Of a DNA stretch of 64,000 nucleotides, positions 11,401-23,176 are shown piece after piece. This stretch comes from Lineus longissimus (lineage: Eukaryota; Nemertea; Pilidiophora; Heteronemertea; Lineidae). The stretch's first letter is position 1. Each line of letters starts with the position of its first letter. Below the pieces are notes generated by a model that was not told the origin of the DNA, did not search any database, and saw nothing but the letters and a program-made list of their open reading frames with translations. The translations under genes and the position numbers were made by a program. Location: the NCBI RefSeq assembly GCF_910592395.1, contig NC_088310.1, forward strand, positions 24,941,491-25,005,490, given 5' to 3'.

Positions 11401-14399
11401 TATTTGAGGCTCTTTGAGCATCGATAGAAGTTCGCTAAAATTAAGCCAAGGAAATATCTGTACATCCCCTCACCTGGTGTTGTCTGCTGTATTTCCTCAG
11501 CTTTGGGTTCCTCAATCTCAGCAGCAGTCTCAGTCTGTTCTTGCTGTGGCTCTTCCGTTGGAGCTGCAGGTTCTTCAACCTCTTGCTCAGCCTTGGGTTC
11601 CTCAATCTCAGCAGCAGTCTCCGTCTGTTCTTGCTGTGGCTCTTCCGTTGGAGCTGCAGGTTCTTCAACCTCTTGCTCGGCCTTGGGTTCCTCAATCTCA
11701 GCAGCAGTCTCCGTCTGTTCTTGCTGTGGCTCTTGCTCAGCCTTGGGCTCCTCAATCTCAGCAGCAATCTCCTTCAGTTCCTGCTGTGGCTCCACCTCTT
11801 GCTCAGCCTGTGGCTCCACCTCTTTGGGGGCCTCTGGTTCTGCAGGCGTCTCTTCTTCCTTGGGCTCTTCTGGGGCAGGTTCAGCTGGTGTTTCTGGTTC
11901 CTGAAACAACGACTAAAGAAGCTCAAATTGGGACATCAACATGCACTGCACAGGATTTAAGTAGAATGCTCTTCTGAAACAAGCAATACAAACACAGACA
12001 ATAATGGACAACACATGATTGTATATGCTCACCCAAGTGAGATAAAAACCTGTTCCCTTCCTGAATCAAATATGTTTAGAAGTCAGACTATAAACATGTC
12101 ATGCCTACAAACAGCAGTGTATGATCGTCACAAAGGATAATAAACCAGGAAGATCCAAATATATATTACCTATGTATATTTTCTTATGGAGACAAGAACA
12201 GAATGAAAAACTGGACTAAGGTCTGAATACATGAAATAAATCTTGCATTATTATAGCCATTTTTATTAGGATTTACAACACAAATCCCTACTTCTTGCAC
12301 TTTAGACTTGCCTGACAGATACCTTTCTTACCTAAATGGGTGAGAAGAGCTATCAATAACTAATTTTTTATGAGGTAACCCTACTTGTCATATCCAAACA
12401 ACAGCTGTTTTTTTACTTCAGCCTATCGAATTTTGTGTGGGCATGACAGGTAGAACAGCTACCACACTGAACAAAAGCTTTACTGGCATAAAGAAGCTAC
12501 CTGCAATGCGATACACATCAACAACTAATACTGACAGCAAATTATGGTAAATCATATTTCTGTGGAGGGAACAGCTAGCTGTACACATACATCTCACATG
12601 ATAGCTGTTTGAGGTGCACAACTTCATCGGCCTAAAAAAGGGAGTCAGCCATGTTAAAAATAAGTAATCTGACATTCACAGCGATCATGATGTCCATCCG
12701 TATTACGGATGGACATAAATGATAGATAGGATATCCTCGGGACTATCGAACACTATCCTCGTGGGCCAGATCTGACAAGGCCTAATGAAACGGATGGCAA
12801 ACACATAATCATAATGGGTGACAATAACACTATAGAAAGGCTGCACTCCTTGCAAAAGGGTCCACGACTTTACAGACAACCCAAGTGTTGTACTTACCTC
12901 TTTTGTTTCTTCTGTTGTTTGGACCTCCTCTACGGCAGCAACAGGCGGCGTCTCAACTTGTTGCTCTTGCGTGTCCTCCACTTGTGCCGATTCCTCTTTA
13001 CTCTCCTCGGCAGCAGTTTCCGTTTCAGCTAAAGTCTCTGTTTTAGATCCTTCCGTTTGAACCTGTTCTGGTTCGGCTTCTTTCACCTCTTCTGATTTTG
13101 TATCCTCTTTAGTTTCAGCACCTTCTGTCGTTTTCTCCTCCTGTGTGGCGTCACCATTGTTTAATGGTGTTTCCTCTTTCTTTCCAGAGTCAGCTGCAGC
13201 AGCACTTTGCTCTTCAGCATTTGCATCACCGTTGACAGTTGGAACTTCCTAAATAATAGAATAGACGTGCGTTTGTAAAGGCTTTGTTTGAAATTACATT
13301 CAGGATAAACTGTATGGTGAAAACACTTTCAAACTGTGACTGGCACTGCGTTCGAGGCAAGGAGACTAATGAAATGGCCAGGGCCATTGTGCTCACCTCA
13401 TGTGGAGGAAAGATGGATAAAGAGCATGGTATTGTGTCATAGGTTTGATGTAGGTCCAAGCAATTACAATTTCCCCAAAATGGCCAATTTACAGTACATT
13501 CGACCTCTGTGACCTTGAAAAGTAGGTCAAATCAAAGAAGACCCGGGTGACACATTGAATGGTTGTTAGAATTAGATGTACCTATGATATAAAATTGGTG
13601 CCAATCGGGCAAGTCATTATTAGGAATAATGGCATTTTGAAGAATTTAAGATTTGGCCCCCTCCCTGGAGGCCAAACGGCAAATCAGATCGCACCAAACT
13701 TCGGTACCTGAGATCACCTGACCAAGGGGTACATGTGTACTTAATTTGTGATCAATAGTCATTGCAGTTAAGAAACGTGCCATAGTTACGGCCTGACGGC
13801 GAAGTTACGCCATTTGACCTCTGTGACCTTGACAAGAAGGTCAAATTAAAAACCTGTGTGACATATACTGTATGGTGGTTAGATGTACCCATGATATCAA
13901 ATTGGTGGCAATCGGGCAAGAAGTTAAGGAATAATCACATTTTTAAGGTTTTTGGATTTTGCCCCCTGGTGGTCAAGTGGTGAATCATATTGGACCAAAC
14001 TTCGGTCCCTGAGATCACCTGACTAAGGGGTAAATGTGTATCAAATTTGGTATCGATAGTCATTGCAGTTTAGAAACGTGCCATCGTTACATCCTAACAG
14101 CCAATTTACACCATTTGACCTCTGTGACCTTGAAAAGGAGGTCAAATCAAAAACCCGGAGGATATATGATGCACCTTTGCTAGAAGTACCTACCATATTT
14201 TTTTCAAAATTTCCCGACTACTATTAAGGGAGATATTGCATATTTTCACTTTTAACGTTTGGCCCCCTGGTGGCCAAACCATGAAACGAATCGGACCGAA
14301 ACTCAGTCTCCAAGGTGTCATTACATAAGGGTACATGTGTACCAAGTTTCAACTCAATAGCTCTAACAGTTACGAAACGTGCCCTGCTAACGGACGACG

Positions 14400-14470
<71 letters not shown>

Positions 14471-17312
14471 ACGACGGACGCCACGGTATGGGATAAGCTC
14501 ACCTCTGCTAAGAGGTGAGCTAAAAAGCTTGTCTATCATGCAATCAACCTGAAGAAAAAAATTATTCAGTTAGCATCTATCACTCAGTCTTGTCCTGCCA
14601 TTGGCTGTCAGAGTGGAGAAGTTGGAAGACCATACAATCAGTGTCTCCTTATTTGAGCTTTTGCAAATTCACTCATTTTCAATTGGTGATAGCCTAATTA
14701 CCGCAGTTCACAGTATGTGGTCAATAGGTTTGACTTCAAGTTGGGGCATGTCTTCATTCGACAGAGTGGGTGACAGCAATGTTCCTGAGGTATCCAGTTT
14801 CCTCCTACATGGCATACAGATCACAATTTACAATAGCGCTAGCCTAATAATATCATGGACAGGAAATAGGTATGTGGGTCGTATTTGTTCGCACTAATTC
14901 TTGGGGAAGGGGACATTGAAGGCAAAAGAATATATTAAATGACCACGTCTCAGTATTTGCAAAAGACATGAAAGAACACATCTCAGCACAGCACAAATTG
15001 CAAGAAACCATACAGCAATGAGTATGTTAAAAGGTTATACAATTGGTACAGAATCTTCAGGATGCTTGCCAGAGTAACTAATGAACGTTTTCATAATTCA
15101 TGAAGAGACAGCCGGAGCAGCTGGTCTTTGTCAAGGCGATGATATAACAATGCCGAGGAAGAATGAGCGATTCCATTGGGACCTCGGGCCACTAACACAA
15201 ATCAATGCTTGGGTCAATCACAGCAATAGGGAGCATCTCATAGGTTGAACCCTAGAAAGATGAAAACGATTTTTATCTGGAGGGAGGTCATCAGTTTCTA
15301 ACAGCCACTGCACACTTGTTTTAAGTTTTCACTTTCAGTGCCGCCTCATGTTCAGGGTTGACGGATGTATTTTTTATTGATGTGACAAAGTTTTGAATGG
15401 TGTCTTTTTAAGCTGGTGATCTGATTCTGTTTGTCTGGACTGTTACTCTTGCGGTGTGGCTTGCAAACTCTCAGTAAACTTATGGAAATAGAGGAATAAA
15501 TTAAGAAGTGAAGCAACAGCTTTTTGTTTTTTTAGTTGTTTGAGAGGGGGAGGGGGTTCTGACAAGGAGAGACTAAAAACCTTTGTCTTTTTGAACTCCA
15601 ACCTATTTTGAGATGCTCCCTTATCCATAACTTCTAACACATATCTCCATAAGCCACACCTTGCACAGGATCGGGACAAAATGGGTTTGTATTGATATCG
15701 GTAGCAGTTGGCAAAGTGTGGGCATTAAATATGATATGTCCATCAATATTCATCTCTAGACTATTGAAAGCATAAGAATCTCAGTGTCAATGCTCAAATC
15801 AAGTGAGTACTAACTTTGAACATGTTGAATTAAGTCACAACAGACTATGATACACTGACTATGTCAGATCGACCTCTTTCTCACTATGTTCTCACTCCCT
15901 CAAGTACTAGATGTTTTTGCAATAGGAGGAGACATGAATTTCCTGCCCCACCCAACACAATACCATTATTCAGTTAGAAAGAACTCAAATATTGACAACA
16001 TGATGAGGGGATTCACTACATCCATCATACTCACCTTTCTACGGAAACAGAACCAACACCTCCAAGATGATTCCTCCACAACTTCAGAATGTGTTATCAT
16101 AGTTGTGGGTTTATATTCTTCAACAGTTGAGGCCATGATGAATTATCCCGATTTTGTCAAATCACGCTGAATTCCTTATCATACCTGCTCAAACCCCAAC
16201 TTCTCACAAGTGAAGAAGTGATGCTAAACTACCACAAACATACCCGTATCATCAAATACATCAGATGCGAATAGTTGGGAAGCGCTAACAAAACCACACC
16301 TAGCAACAAAGACTCTGGTTGGTTAGCATAGTAAAGTTTACTTCACATAGCCACCCACACTATATAGTGGTGTAAATAACATGCAGCAACAGCCAATTAA
16401 CCTCCTTCATCAAAGCTAAATATCATTCAAATTATTCCTGAACTCCCTTAGGGTGCTAAACAATAAGGTTTTTCAGTTGCAGGGGTGGCTAACTGTCCCC
16501 TGGAACAAGGTGTTATTTCACTGATAACTGATAGTCAACCTTATCACAAACATTTGAGATACTCGCAGACATTTGTGACCCACTCTGGCCAAAAAACACC
16601 TGAAGATTAGTTACTCAAAGAGAAGACCATTAGCAACATTGTATGAACTGCACCAGGTGGTAGAAATGAAATTGATAATTTTTCATTTATTTCAAAATTT
16701 CTGAGAATTGAGCATGAATGGGTTAAAGCACCATTTACAGGGGTTTTACTGAAGGAGTATCAACTCTGCATGAATAGGTTAAGGCACCTTTTACAGGGGT
16801 TTTACTGAAGGAGTATCATCTCTGCATGAATAGGTTAAGGCACCTTTTACAGGGGTTTTACTGAAGGAGTATCATCTCTGATATTACAAAACAAACCATG
16901 CACACAAATCAGATGGTATTGCAATATCAAAGAAACGGAATCAAACCCACTATATCATCTGAAGTTTTAGTTGTCTGATATATTGATGGGTGGGATCAAG
17001 ATCTAGATCGATTCGAAATGAAAATTGATTTGTTGGCAAACACTTTTTTAACTGACAATTAAGCCGATTTTTGAAAAGCTCTTTTACCTTTTGAAGCCAA
17101 ACCGCCACTTCCATCAGGACTGCGCAATAGGGCTTTGTGATGTCCTTTAGAAAAATGAGCAGACTTATTTACGTTTTTTAAAGTTGATTACAAACCTTTG
17201 CTGGTGCGTCACCGCCCGCTGATACTCCATTCTCTTTCTTTGCCTTATTACTCTTTACTGCCACCTCACTGCCGCCAGAATTGATCGTGGCTTTCCCGGA
17301 TCTGTTACCCAT
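5478..17312 (-). CDS. Acidic repeat protein with C-terminal CBM48 (AMPK-beta-type) glycogen-binding domain
   Basis: Seven coding exons on the minus strand: 17312-17196, 13248-12898, 11900-11474, 9521-9484, 8551-8442, 6469-6376, 5537-5478. They total 1197 nt (398 residues), all with GT-AG borders and matching phases. The product starts MGNRSGKA, which fits a loose N-myristoylation pattern. Residues about 40-311 are Glu/Gln/Pro/Ala-rich with 30-residue repeats. Residues about 317-396 form a CBM48 domain (FKWEHGGKNVLVTGTF, then EEGEHYYKFIVDDEW). The aromatic and lysine residues that bind glycogen in AMPK-beta appear kept (W339, K366, W373), while the later Leu and Asn positions look changed. The protein stops right after the domain, so it lacks the AMPK-beta C-terminal region that binds alpha and gamma subunits. 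It is therefore not a normal AMPK-beta; a glycogen-targeting adaptor is plausible but unproven. An acceptor ahead of the ATG (exon start 17368) shows a further 5'UTR exon upstream. Confidence 0.85.
5654..5694. repeat. Perfect 18-bp inverted repeat (hairpin) in a CBM48-gene intron
   Basis: CAGAGTCTTTCTATACAA at 5654-5671 is exactly complementary to 5677-5694, with a five-base loop ATATC. It lies between the last two coding exons of the CBM48 gene. Flanking bases give little further pairing, so it is shorter than a typical microRNA precursor. Origin is unknown. Confidence 0.9.
11501..11770 (-). repeat. 90-bp coding tandem repeats in the Glu-rich exon
   Basis: Within the third coding exon of the CBM48 gene a 90-bp unit recurs at about 11501, 11591 and 11681. 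A shortened 60-bp step then leads to 11741. Each full unit encodes 30 residues built around AAEIEEPKAEQEVEEPAAPT and EEPQQEQTET. Copies differ by a few synonymous changes only. The repeat preserves the frame, and copy number is likely to vary between alleles. Confidence 0.9.
13497..14525. repeat. Composite repeat: three ~300-bp units, an (ACG)n tract and a terminal hairpin
   Basis: CATTTGACCTCTGTGACCTT and close variants recur at 13497, 13811 and 14112. Each is followed by similar sequence including a GAGATCACCTGAC block or its relic, giving a period of 314 then 301 bp. The array ends in about 23 perfect ACG triplets (14401-14469) flanked by GGACGACGG variants. Then comes a perfect 11-bp hairpin, AGCTCACCTCT (14496-14506) against 14511-14521, with loop GCTA, followed by AAAAAG. 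I recall similar GAC-tract plus hairpin repeats from molluscan genomes, but cannot check this here. It lies in the first coding intron of the CBM48 gene. Confidence 0.8.
16712..16879. repeat. Three tandem copies of a 56-bp unit
   Basis: Units start with GCATGAAT at 16712, 16768 and 16824. The second and third are virtually identical while the first carries several substitutions. It is a non-coding minisatellite inside the first coding intron of the CBM48 gene. Confidence 0.92.
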
Positions 17313-17559
17313 TTCGATGAGATTTACTTCAAATAGTCTTTACACTGAAACTCAACTCGCTTCTTGAACTGAAAAGAGACAAAATGGAAAATACTGTTAT
17401 AACAAAAAAAACCACTTGTATTTGCTTAGAATTCTGAGTCACCAGATTGAACATAACCTCAGTTCTGACAAATCATCTGAGGCTCAATTATTAAAACTCA
17501 GACAGGAGGAACAATCCTCAGCCTCAGGACAAACTGCCTAGAACAAAGTTCTGGAGGAT

Positions 17560-17835
17560 ATGTGTCCAGGACTGAATTGGTGTGGAGGATAAATGTCTGG
17601 GATGAAATCATCCAGGAGGATGATTGTCTGGGTCTGAAATGTCTTGGAGGATGATTGCCTGAGCCTGAATTGTCTTGGAGGACAATTGTGCTGGACTTAA
17701 GAAGGATAATCGTCTGGGAACAGCCTGTAGGATGATTGTCTTGGACTGACCTGTCTTGGACAATAATTGTCTGGTACTGAATTGTCTTGCAGGATGATCA
17801 TCTGGGACTGAATTGTCATCGAGGAAACATTGTCT
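17560..17835. repeat. Degenerate ~31-bp minisatellite
   Basis: A diverged unit of about 31 bp, roughly CTGGGACTGAATTGTCTTGG followed by AGGATGATTGT, recurs eight or nine times with indels. It sits just upstream of the 5'UTR exon of the CBM48 gene, in that gene's 5'UTR intron. The open frames through it are artefacts of the repeat. Confidence 0.75.
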
Positions 17836-20800
17836 AAAGAATGCCATTTGTCAAAGTACTCTACATATTAAACATGCTAAAGTGCTACTTTATCTTAATC
17901 TATATTGACTAGTCTACATTTGGGTGACATGGATTTAAGCTCATAAAGTAGCATTCTGAAGTCATAAGTCATATTAGCAATACAGCATGTTGTGCTATGC
18001 TATTAGAACTTGGCTTACATCTTGTGGAACATTGGCCTACAGTAGGCCTGAAGGAAAAGGAATTCTGTGACTTAAACTGTGGAAGTCCTACATGCACCCT
18101 CGCTAACGAGTATTCGGATGAGCCGCGTCTAACACCTGAGACAATACATGGCATTTCCTCAAGACGCGTCACAGGCCTATGGAGGAATATGCCAAACATT
18201 GGAAATCATGCGATAAACGAGTAATCAAGATATTAACAGGCATTGTATCGAAATTAAAATACTACTTTTCCTGCGCAAATCAGATCGCAGCTTTATGCGA
18301 CATTCATTCGCCAGGGTGTACATTTATCAAGATATTCGTTATTGCACCCCTCTGTGCACTGAAATCTGGAAGCTTTGAAAAGAAAGTGAAGAAAAGCATG
18401 CAAAAATGAAATGTAGACCACGGTAGAGTTTACCTGTCAGAATGCAGAGAATCCAGATAGGATAATGTAGTGTACAGACTGGTGTTGATTTTAGTCTTGA
18501 CAATAGTCGTGAAGGTGTGCCAGATGTTCCTACTGAGTCTGTAATGACTGGGCAACTGGGCATAACTAGGTTGGACTCATCCACAAACAATATTGTTATC
18601 TTCTTCAGTAAACTGCCTTGTTTTTTAAAGGCCAGCAGTGCCCTCCACTTTAAGGTGTTATTCTCCAGCGGGTATTCCTTAACAACGCCACAAACAACTC
18701 CACAAGTTCAAAAGTAAACAGTCTATGGCCAGGAAGCAGCCTTGTGGTATCCTTGGCAGCACAAGCCTGAGCAAATTCCAAGCAGAACAGCCCTGTGATA
18801 AGCCATAGAATTACTGGTACCAGACCAGTTCTGCGGGACTTACAGGATTACCATCCATCCCTTCAGGGTTAAACAAGCATCAGACATTTATGACTATGAG
18901 TCAACCAATTAGACCATCTACATGAATCAGTATACTATACTGATTCCCTTTCTCAGGGTTGCATAATAGAATCCAATCAATTTGGTAAAGTACTGGCTTA
19001 TTACTCCAAGGTACTGGCAATGCATACATGTGTCATCAACATTTTTGACAGTCATGATGGGTCATCATTGTATGATTTTGAAAATGAAGGTTCAGTAAAA
19101 CTAATAAAGAAGGTACAGGCCCGCATATCGTAGGATTAGGCCTATAACTTTTAATATGGGCTAGATAATCATGTCAATGTTGACAATCAATTGTCCACTC
19201 ACATTTTTCGTCTGTTCCTTTGGGAAGTACCAGGTGCAAACTTATCTAATTTCCTCCTCTCAAGGGTAGTTCAAACAGTCCTCCTCTTGTGCAAATAGAA
19301 ATATCACTATTCAAATACCTTCACTGTATCAGTACTTGTGTGATATTGGCCTAGGGCCTAGGAACATTTGCAGTGGATGCAGTCAAGTGAGAAAGGCCTG
19401 CTGAACTTATCCAAAGATAATCCTAAAAATAGGTCCTGATAATGATATTTGTCAGACATTGCAAGAAGATCAGGCACAAAGAAAGGTTTGATGAGATCCA
19501 ATTCCTATGTGAAGTTATATTAAGCCTTGGGCTTTATTTCAAATTAACTGAATTATAAATTGTTACATTTTTGTGGAAAATATGAAGTTATGGGCACTGA
19601 CAAGGTCGATTGGTAGTCAAACATTGGGTACAGAGTGAGAACACAGAGATTGGACTTGACCTTCTTCAAATTCTTTCATTGAACTCCAGGTAAACAATTG
19701 ATTAGAAAATGAGTCAACCTTACCTAGGCTTATCGGAATCAAGCTCTAGTACACTCATACCACTGTCCACCCATAGGTGATTCTATGTTCTAGGATTATG
19801 ACCAATATGTCCTGTATTTACAAGTAGTATTCAAAACCATGTTGATGTTGAATAATGATTTTTAAAAACTTTTTTTAAAAGCTTGTTCCAAACATTTCAA
19901 AAATGCAAAAAGAATAGTGTGCTTGGAATAAATATGCACATAATGAACCCAAAGTTATTTTTTTCAAATCTCGAATACTCCCAACAATGGGCAATTAAGT
20001 ATAGACTAGCTCAAGGCTTTGAATGAAGATCATTACTGACGAGTCGTTGGATTACTTCTACTCTCCATTGTACTCAATATTTATGCAATGAAAAAGTTTC
20101 AAAACCACTACAGAAGTTGAGTTACCATGCAAAACAATTTTCCACTTTCATGAATTTTCTAGTTTGATTTGAACGGCAAGTACATTTGTCACATCCTTAA
20201 AAAAACAGTGTGATATGAAACCAAAGACATAGCTGTGCAGAATACAATGAGTATTAAAGTGAGGCACTTGGGCTACACAAGTGGAGTCCAAACTACTGAA
20301 ATTGACCTCTTCAAGCACTTTTGAGTCATCTAAGTTTGATTTCCCACCGCCGCAGGCTTCACAATGGTCACCTCTTCAAATGTTCTACATTGTCAATGAC
20401 ATTTTTTAGACAGCCTTTTTATCACTTAACCCTTTGGTGTTCATGTACTTTACGTAAAGTTGCTGCTTTACCCCTCCCCCATTAATTAATTTTTAGAGGA
20501 GGCAAAAAACAATTAACACTGATTTAGTGAATCCAAACCAGGGTATCAAACTGGTATCTCTACGTAGGCACTGTCTGAAAAATGATTACCAACACCATTC
20601 ATTCTCGAAAATAATCTTACAGGTCATGATCATGTCAGACACGGATCGAGATACCGTGTAGACGATAGATATTGAGCCGGTTTTGGTGCGTCCGTTTCAC
20701 ATTGGCCTATATGTAGGCCTAGGCCTTTGAACAGGCGCCATTCAAACTGCTAAAAAGCTTCTTCTCAGTGACAGTTAAGTATATCAGACAGAATGTCAAC

Positions 20801-21446
20801 TGTCACCTTCGATCTCTGCCAGAGTAGTCCGGCTCTCCAACAACGATTGAGAAGAATAAACTAAAACCGTCAAAGCAAAGTTGCTTGGCTCATAATGACT
20901 GATCCTCCCTTGAACACTTTAGTCCTAGTCTAAGACAAACACTCCTTCCATCTGTCCATACGCAAACTTCACAAAACCGGATTTCAGGTAGCAAGCATAC
21001 AATACACCGAGAGGAAACAATGTATCCGGTTACACACTCCTCCTGTACATTTTGTACACGATGATTCAGATGAGAAAACCGCACAAAGCAAAGATATCCT
21101 GCGCCTGGGAGGCGGTACCCAACTGTTTGAAGTGTGATTTCTCTGCGAAACATGAATGAATCTTTACAAAAATAACATCATTTTATTGATATTTATCATA
21201 TACACCTACCTAGCGTAATAGAAATCCTTTTTTCTGTATGAAAATAGCAGAAATCCTGAAGAAAACGCACAAGAAAACTGTCAAAGAAGAAACATGCCTC
21301 AGACGAGTGCTTGAACTTATGACCTCTGACCTCAGGATTACTCAACAAAAGACTAGTCATTTTTAGAGCGCGTTCGACTTCTAGCGCCGCGCTTCGGTAA
21401 GTACCGAAACTAGAGCCTTGAAGCGGGTGCAGGGCCATCTCGACCT

Positions 21447-21510
21447 ACCAACTCGGCCTCGGCCCGGACCAACTCGGCCTGGGTAAAAAAACAACTCGGC
21501 CTGGGTTATA
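21447..21510. repeat. Three short tandem CAACTCGGCCT units
   Basis: CAACTCGGCCT occurs at 21449, 21470 and 21492, a period of 21-22 bp in a locally G/C-rich stretch. It is too short to assign to a family. Confidence 0.8.
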
Positions 21511-21881
21511 CATTTTTGTTTTTTTGGTTTAATTTCTTCTTATATGTGAATATCAGTTGCACTCGTTTAGTTGGTATACCATTATATAGTCTACCTTTCC
21601 TGTAATTTGAAGATAATTCATTGGGCGATACAGGAGAAAATTAAGGTTTTTCTGCTGATTTCAGAAGGGCCGGGCCGACGAGTTCGCCGGGGAACGACCT
21701 CTCCTGTTAAAGGCAGTTCACGACCAAAATATAGACTAGGCATGAGGAGCACTGGAGGTACCTGGAGTGGGCAGGCATAAAAACTTAGCATGCTTAGTGC
21801 TGATGTCATCTTAAACTGCCGACATATTTTATCGGCAATTAATAGGAGACATAAAGATACAAGTGACATAAATACTAGTCA

Positions 21882-22127
21882 TTCGTTTAAACTGACCAGA
21901 ACCTGGTATAACTGTCCTAAATGTCTGGTCCAGAGTAGCCTCTTTATGTTATTAAGGGTGACTTTGATCTCCTGCTCTCCTCAGTCAGATGGACAGCTAC
22001 ACAAAACTAGAATCCTGGAGAAAAGACAACCTGGATCATGTCACATCTAGTCGGGACAAGACAAATAATCAGGTGGCATATGATCAGGGATTCACCATGG
22101 TGAATTCAGTGTTCACCATGGTAAATG
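21882..22127 (+). repeat. First copy of a ~250-bp duplicated block
   Basis: This block begins TTCGTTTAAACTGACCAGAA and is repeated with few changes at 22918-23176, 1036 bp away. It ends in a run of palindromic CACCATGGTG words, including a perfect 14-base palindrome TTCACCATGGTGAA. No open frame is shared by the two copies. It could be a segmental duplication or the ends of a non-autonomous element. Confidence 0.9.
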
Positions 22128-22917
22128 GGAGTTAACCATGCTCACCATGGTGAAATCTTATCCGTGTGGGGTTTTTCAGCCTGCTCAGTTTTTTCCAGGC
22201 GCAGCACTGGCACGGACAAAATGATTTCTCCAAGCTGTACCCCCTGATTCACTGTATCACCTTTTGGGCTAGGCACAGCCCAAGGGTTTATGTAATACCA
22301 TTTCTATCCCTCGGCATTGATCCCATACATGTTGCTGTGGCACTTGCCTAACTTCTTCATACATGTATATCAAAAAGTGGTTACTCTTAGTAGCTATGAA
22401 AGACATGCTACAAACGAGCTGCGAGCGATAATGTTCACGGCGAACATTAACCCCTGATTTTCTCAGGATGGCATGATAATGGATGAAATGACTGCAAACT
22501 AATACTGATGCCAGTAACTCAACTATTATGATAAAACATTCGTCAAAGTTGTCGTCACTGTCATGTGCCTTCACCTGAGCTAAGAAATTGGAACTATACT
22601 TTGAATAAAATCAAAAATATCGCCCGTTTTTAGGGGGAGGGACGATTTACAGCTGGAACCCCAAACCAGCTACCGCAGATCCGTCATTCATCATGTGTAT
22701 AAGCAAGTATGAACCTGGTTTAATCATGCGGCTTATCTTACTATATATATATATGCAGTCAAGTTGTTTATATACCACCCAAATTCGGCCCGCATTCCTC
22801 CCATGGGTACGTCGTCTGTTCGTTTCTTGTAGTACCGTTGGCCCACGACAGGGGAGCTACAGGGAGGGAATGGACCAGAACCTGGTATACACAACAGGGA
22901 GCTGGGGAGGAAGGACT

Positions 22918-23176
22918 TTCGTTTAAACTGACCAGAACCTGGTATAACTGTTCTAAATGTCTGGTCCAGAGTAGTCTCTTTATGTAATTAAGGGTGACTT
23001 TGATCGCCTGCTCTCCTCAGTCAGATGGACAGCTACACAAAACTAGAATCCTGGAGAAAAGACAACCTGGATCATGTCACATCTAGTCGGGACAAGACAA
23101 AAAATCAGACCGCATTTCAATGATCAGGGATTCGCCATGGCTAATTCAGCTAATTCAGTGTTCACCATGGTAAATG
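22918..23176 (+). repeat. Second copy of the ~250-bp duplicated block
   Basis: This is nearly identical to 21882-22127, with a small expansion near its end where TAATTCAG is doubled. A short partial third copy of its start, GACCAGAACCTGGTATA, lies just upstream at about 22873. The 790 bp between the copies has no recognisable coding content. Confidence 0.9.

Noticed and set aside
11414-11977. Long plus-strand open frames rich in Ser/Cys or Gln/Leu
   Set aside because: They are antisense shadows of the Glu-rich exon of the CBM48 gene, created by its 90-bp repeat. The minus-strand frame alone has matching splice sites and phases.
14224-14518. Poly-arginine open frames on both strands
   Set aside because: They are translations of the ACG triplet tract within a non-coding repeat.
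21882-23176. LTR retrotransposon
   Set aside because: The direct repeats lack TG...CA ends, no primer-binding site or polypurine tract is evident and there is no gag-pol coding between them.
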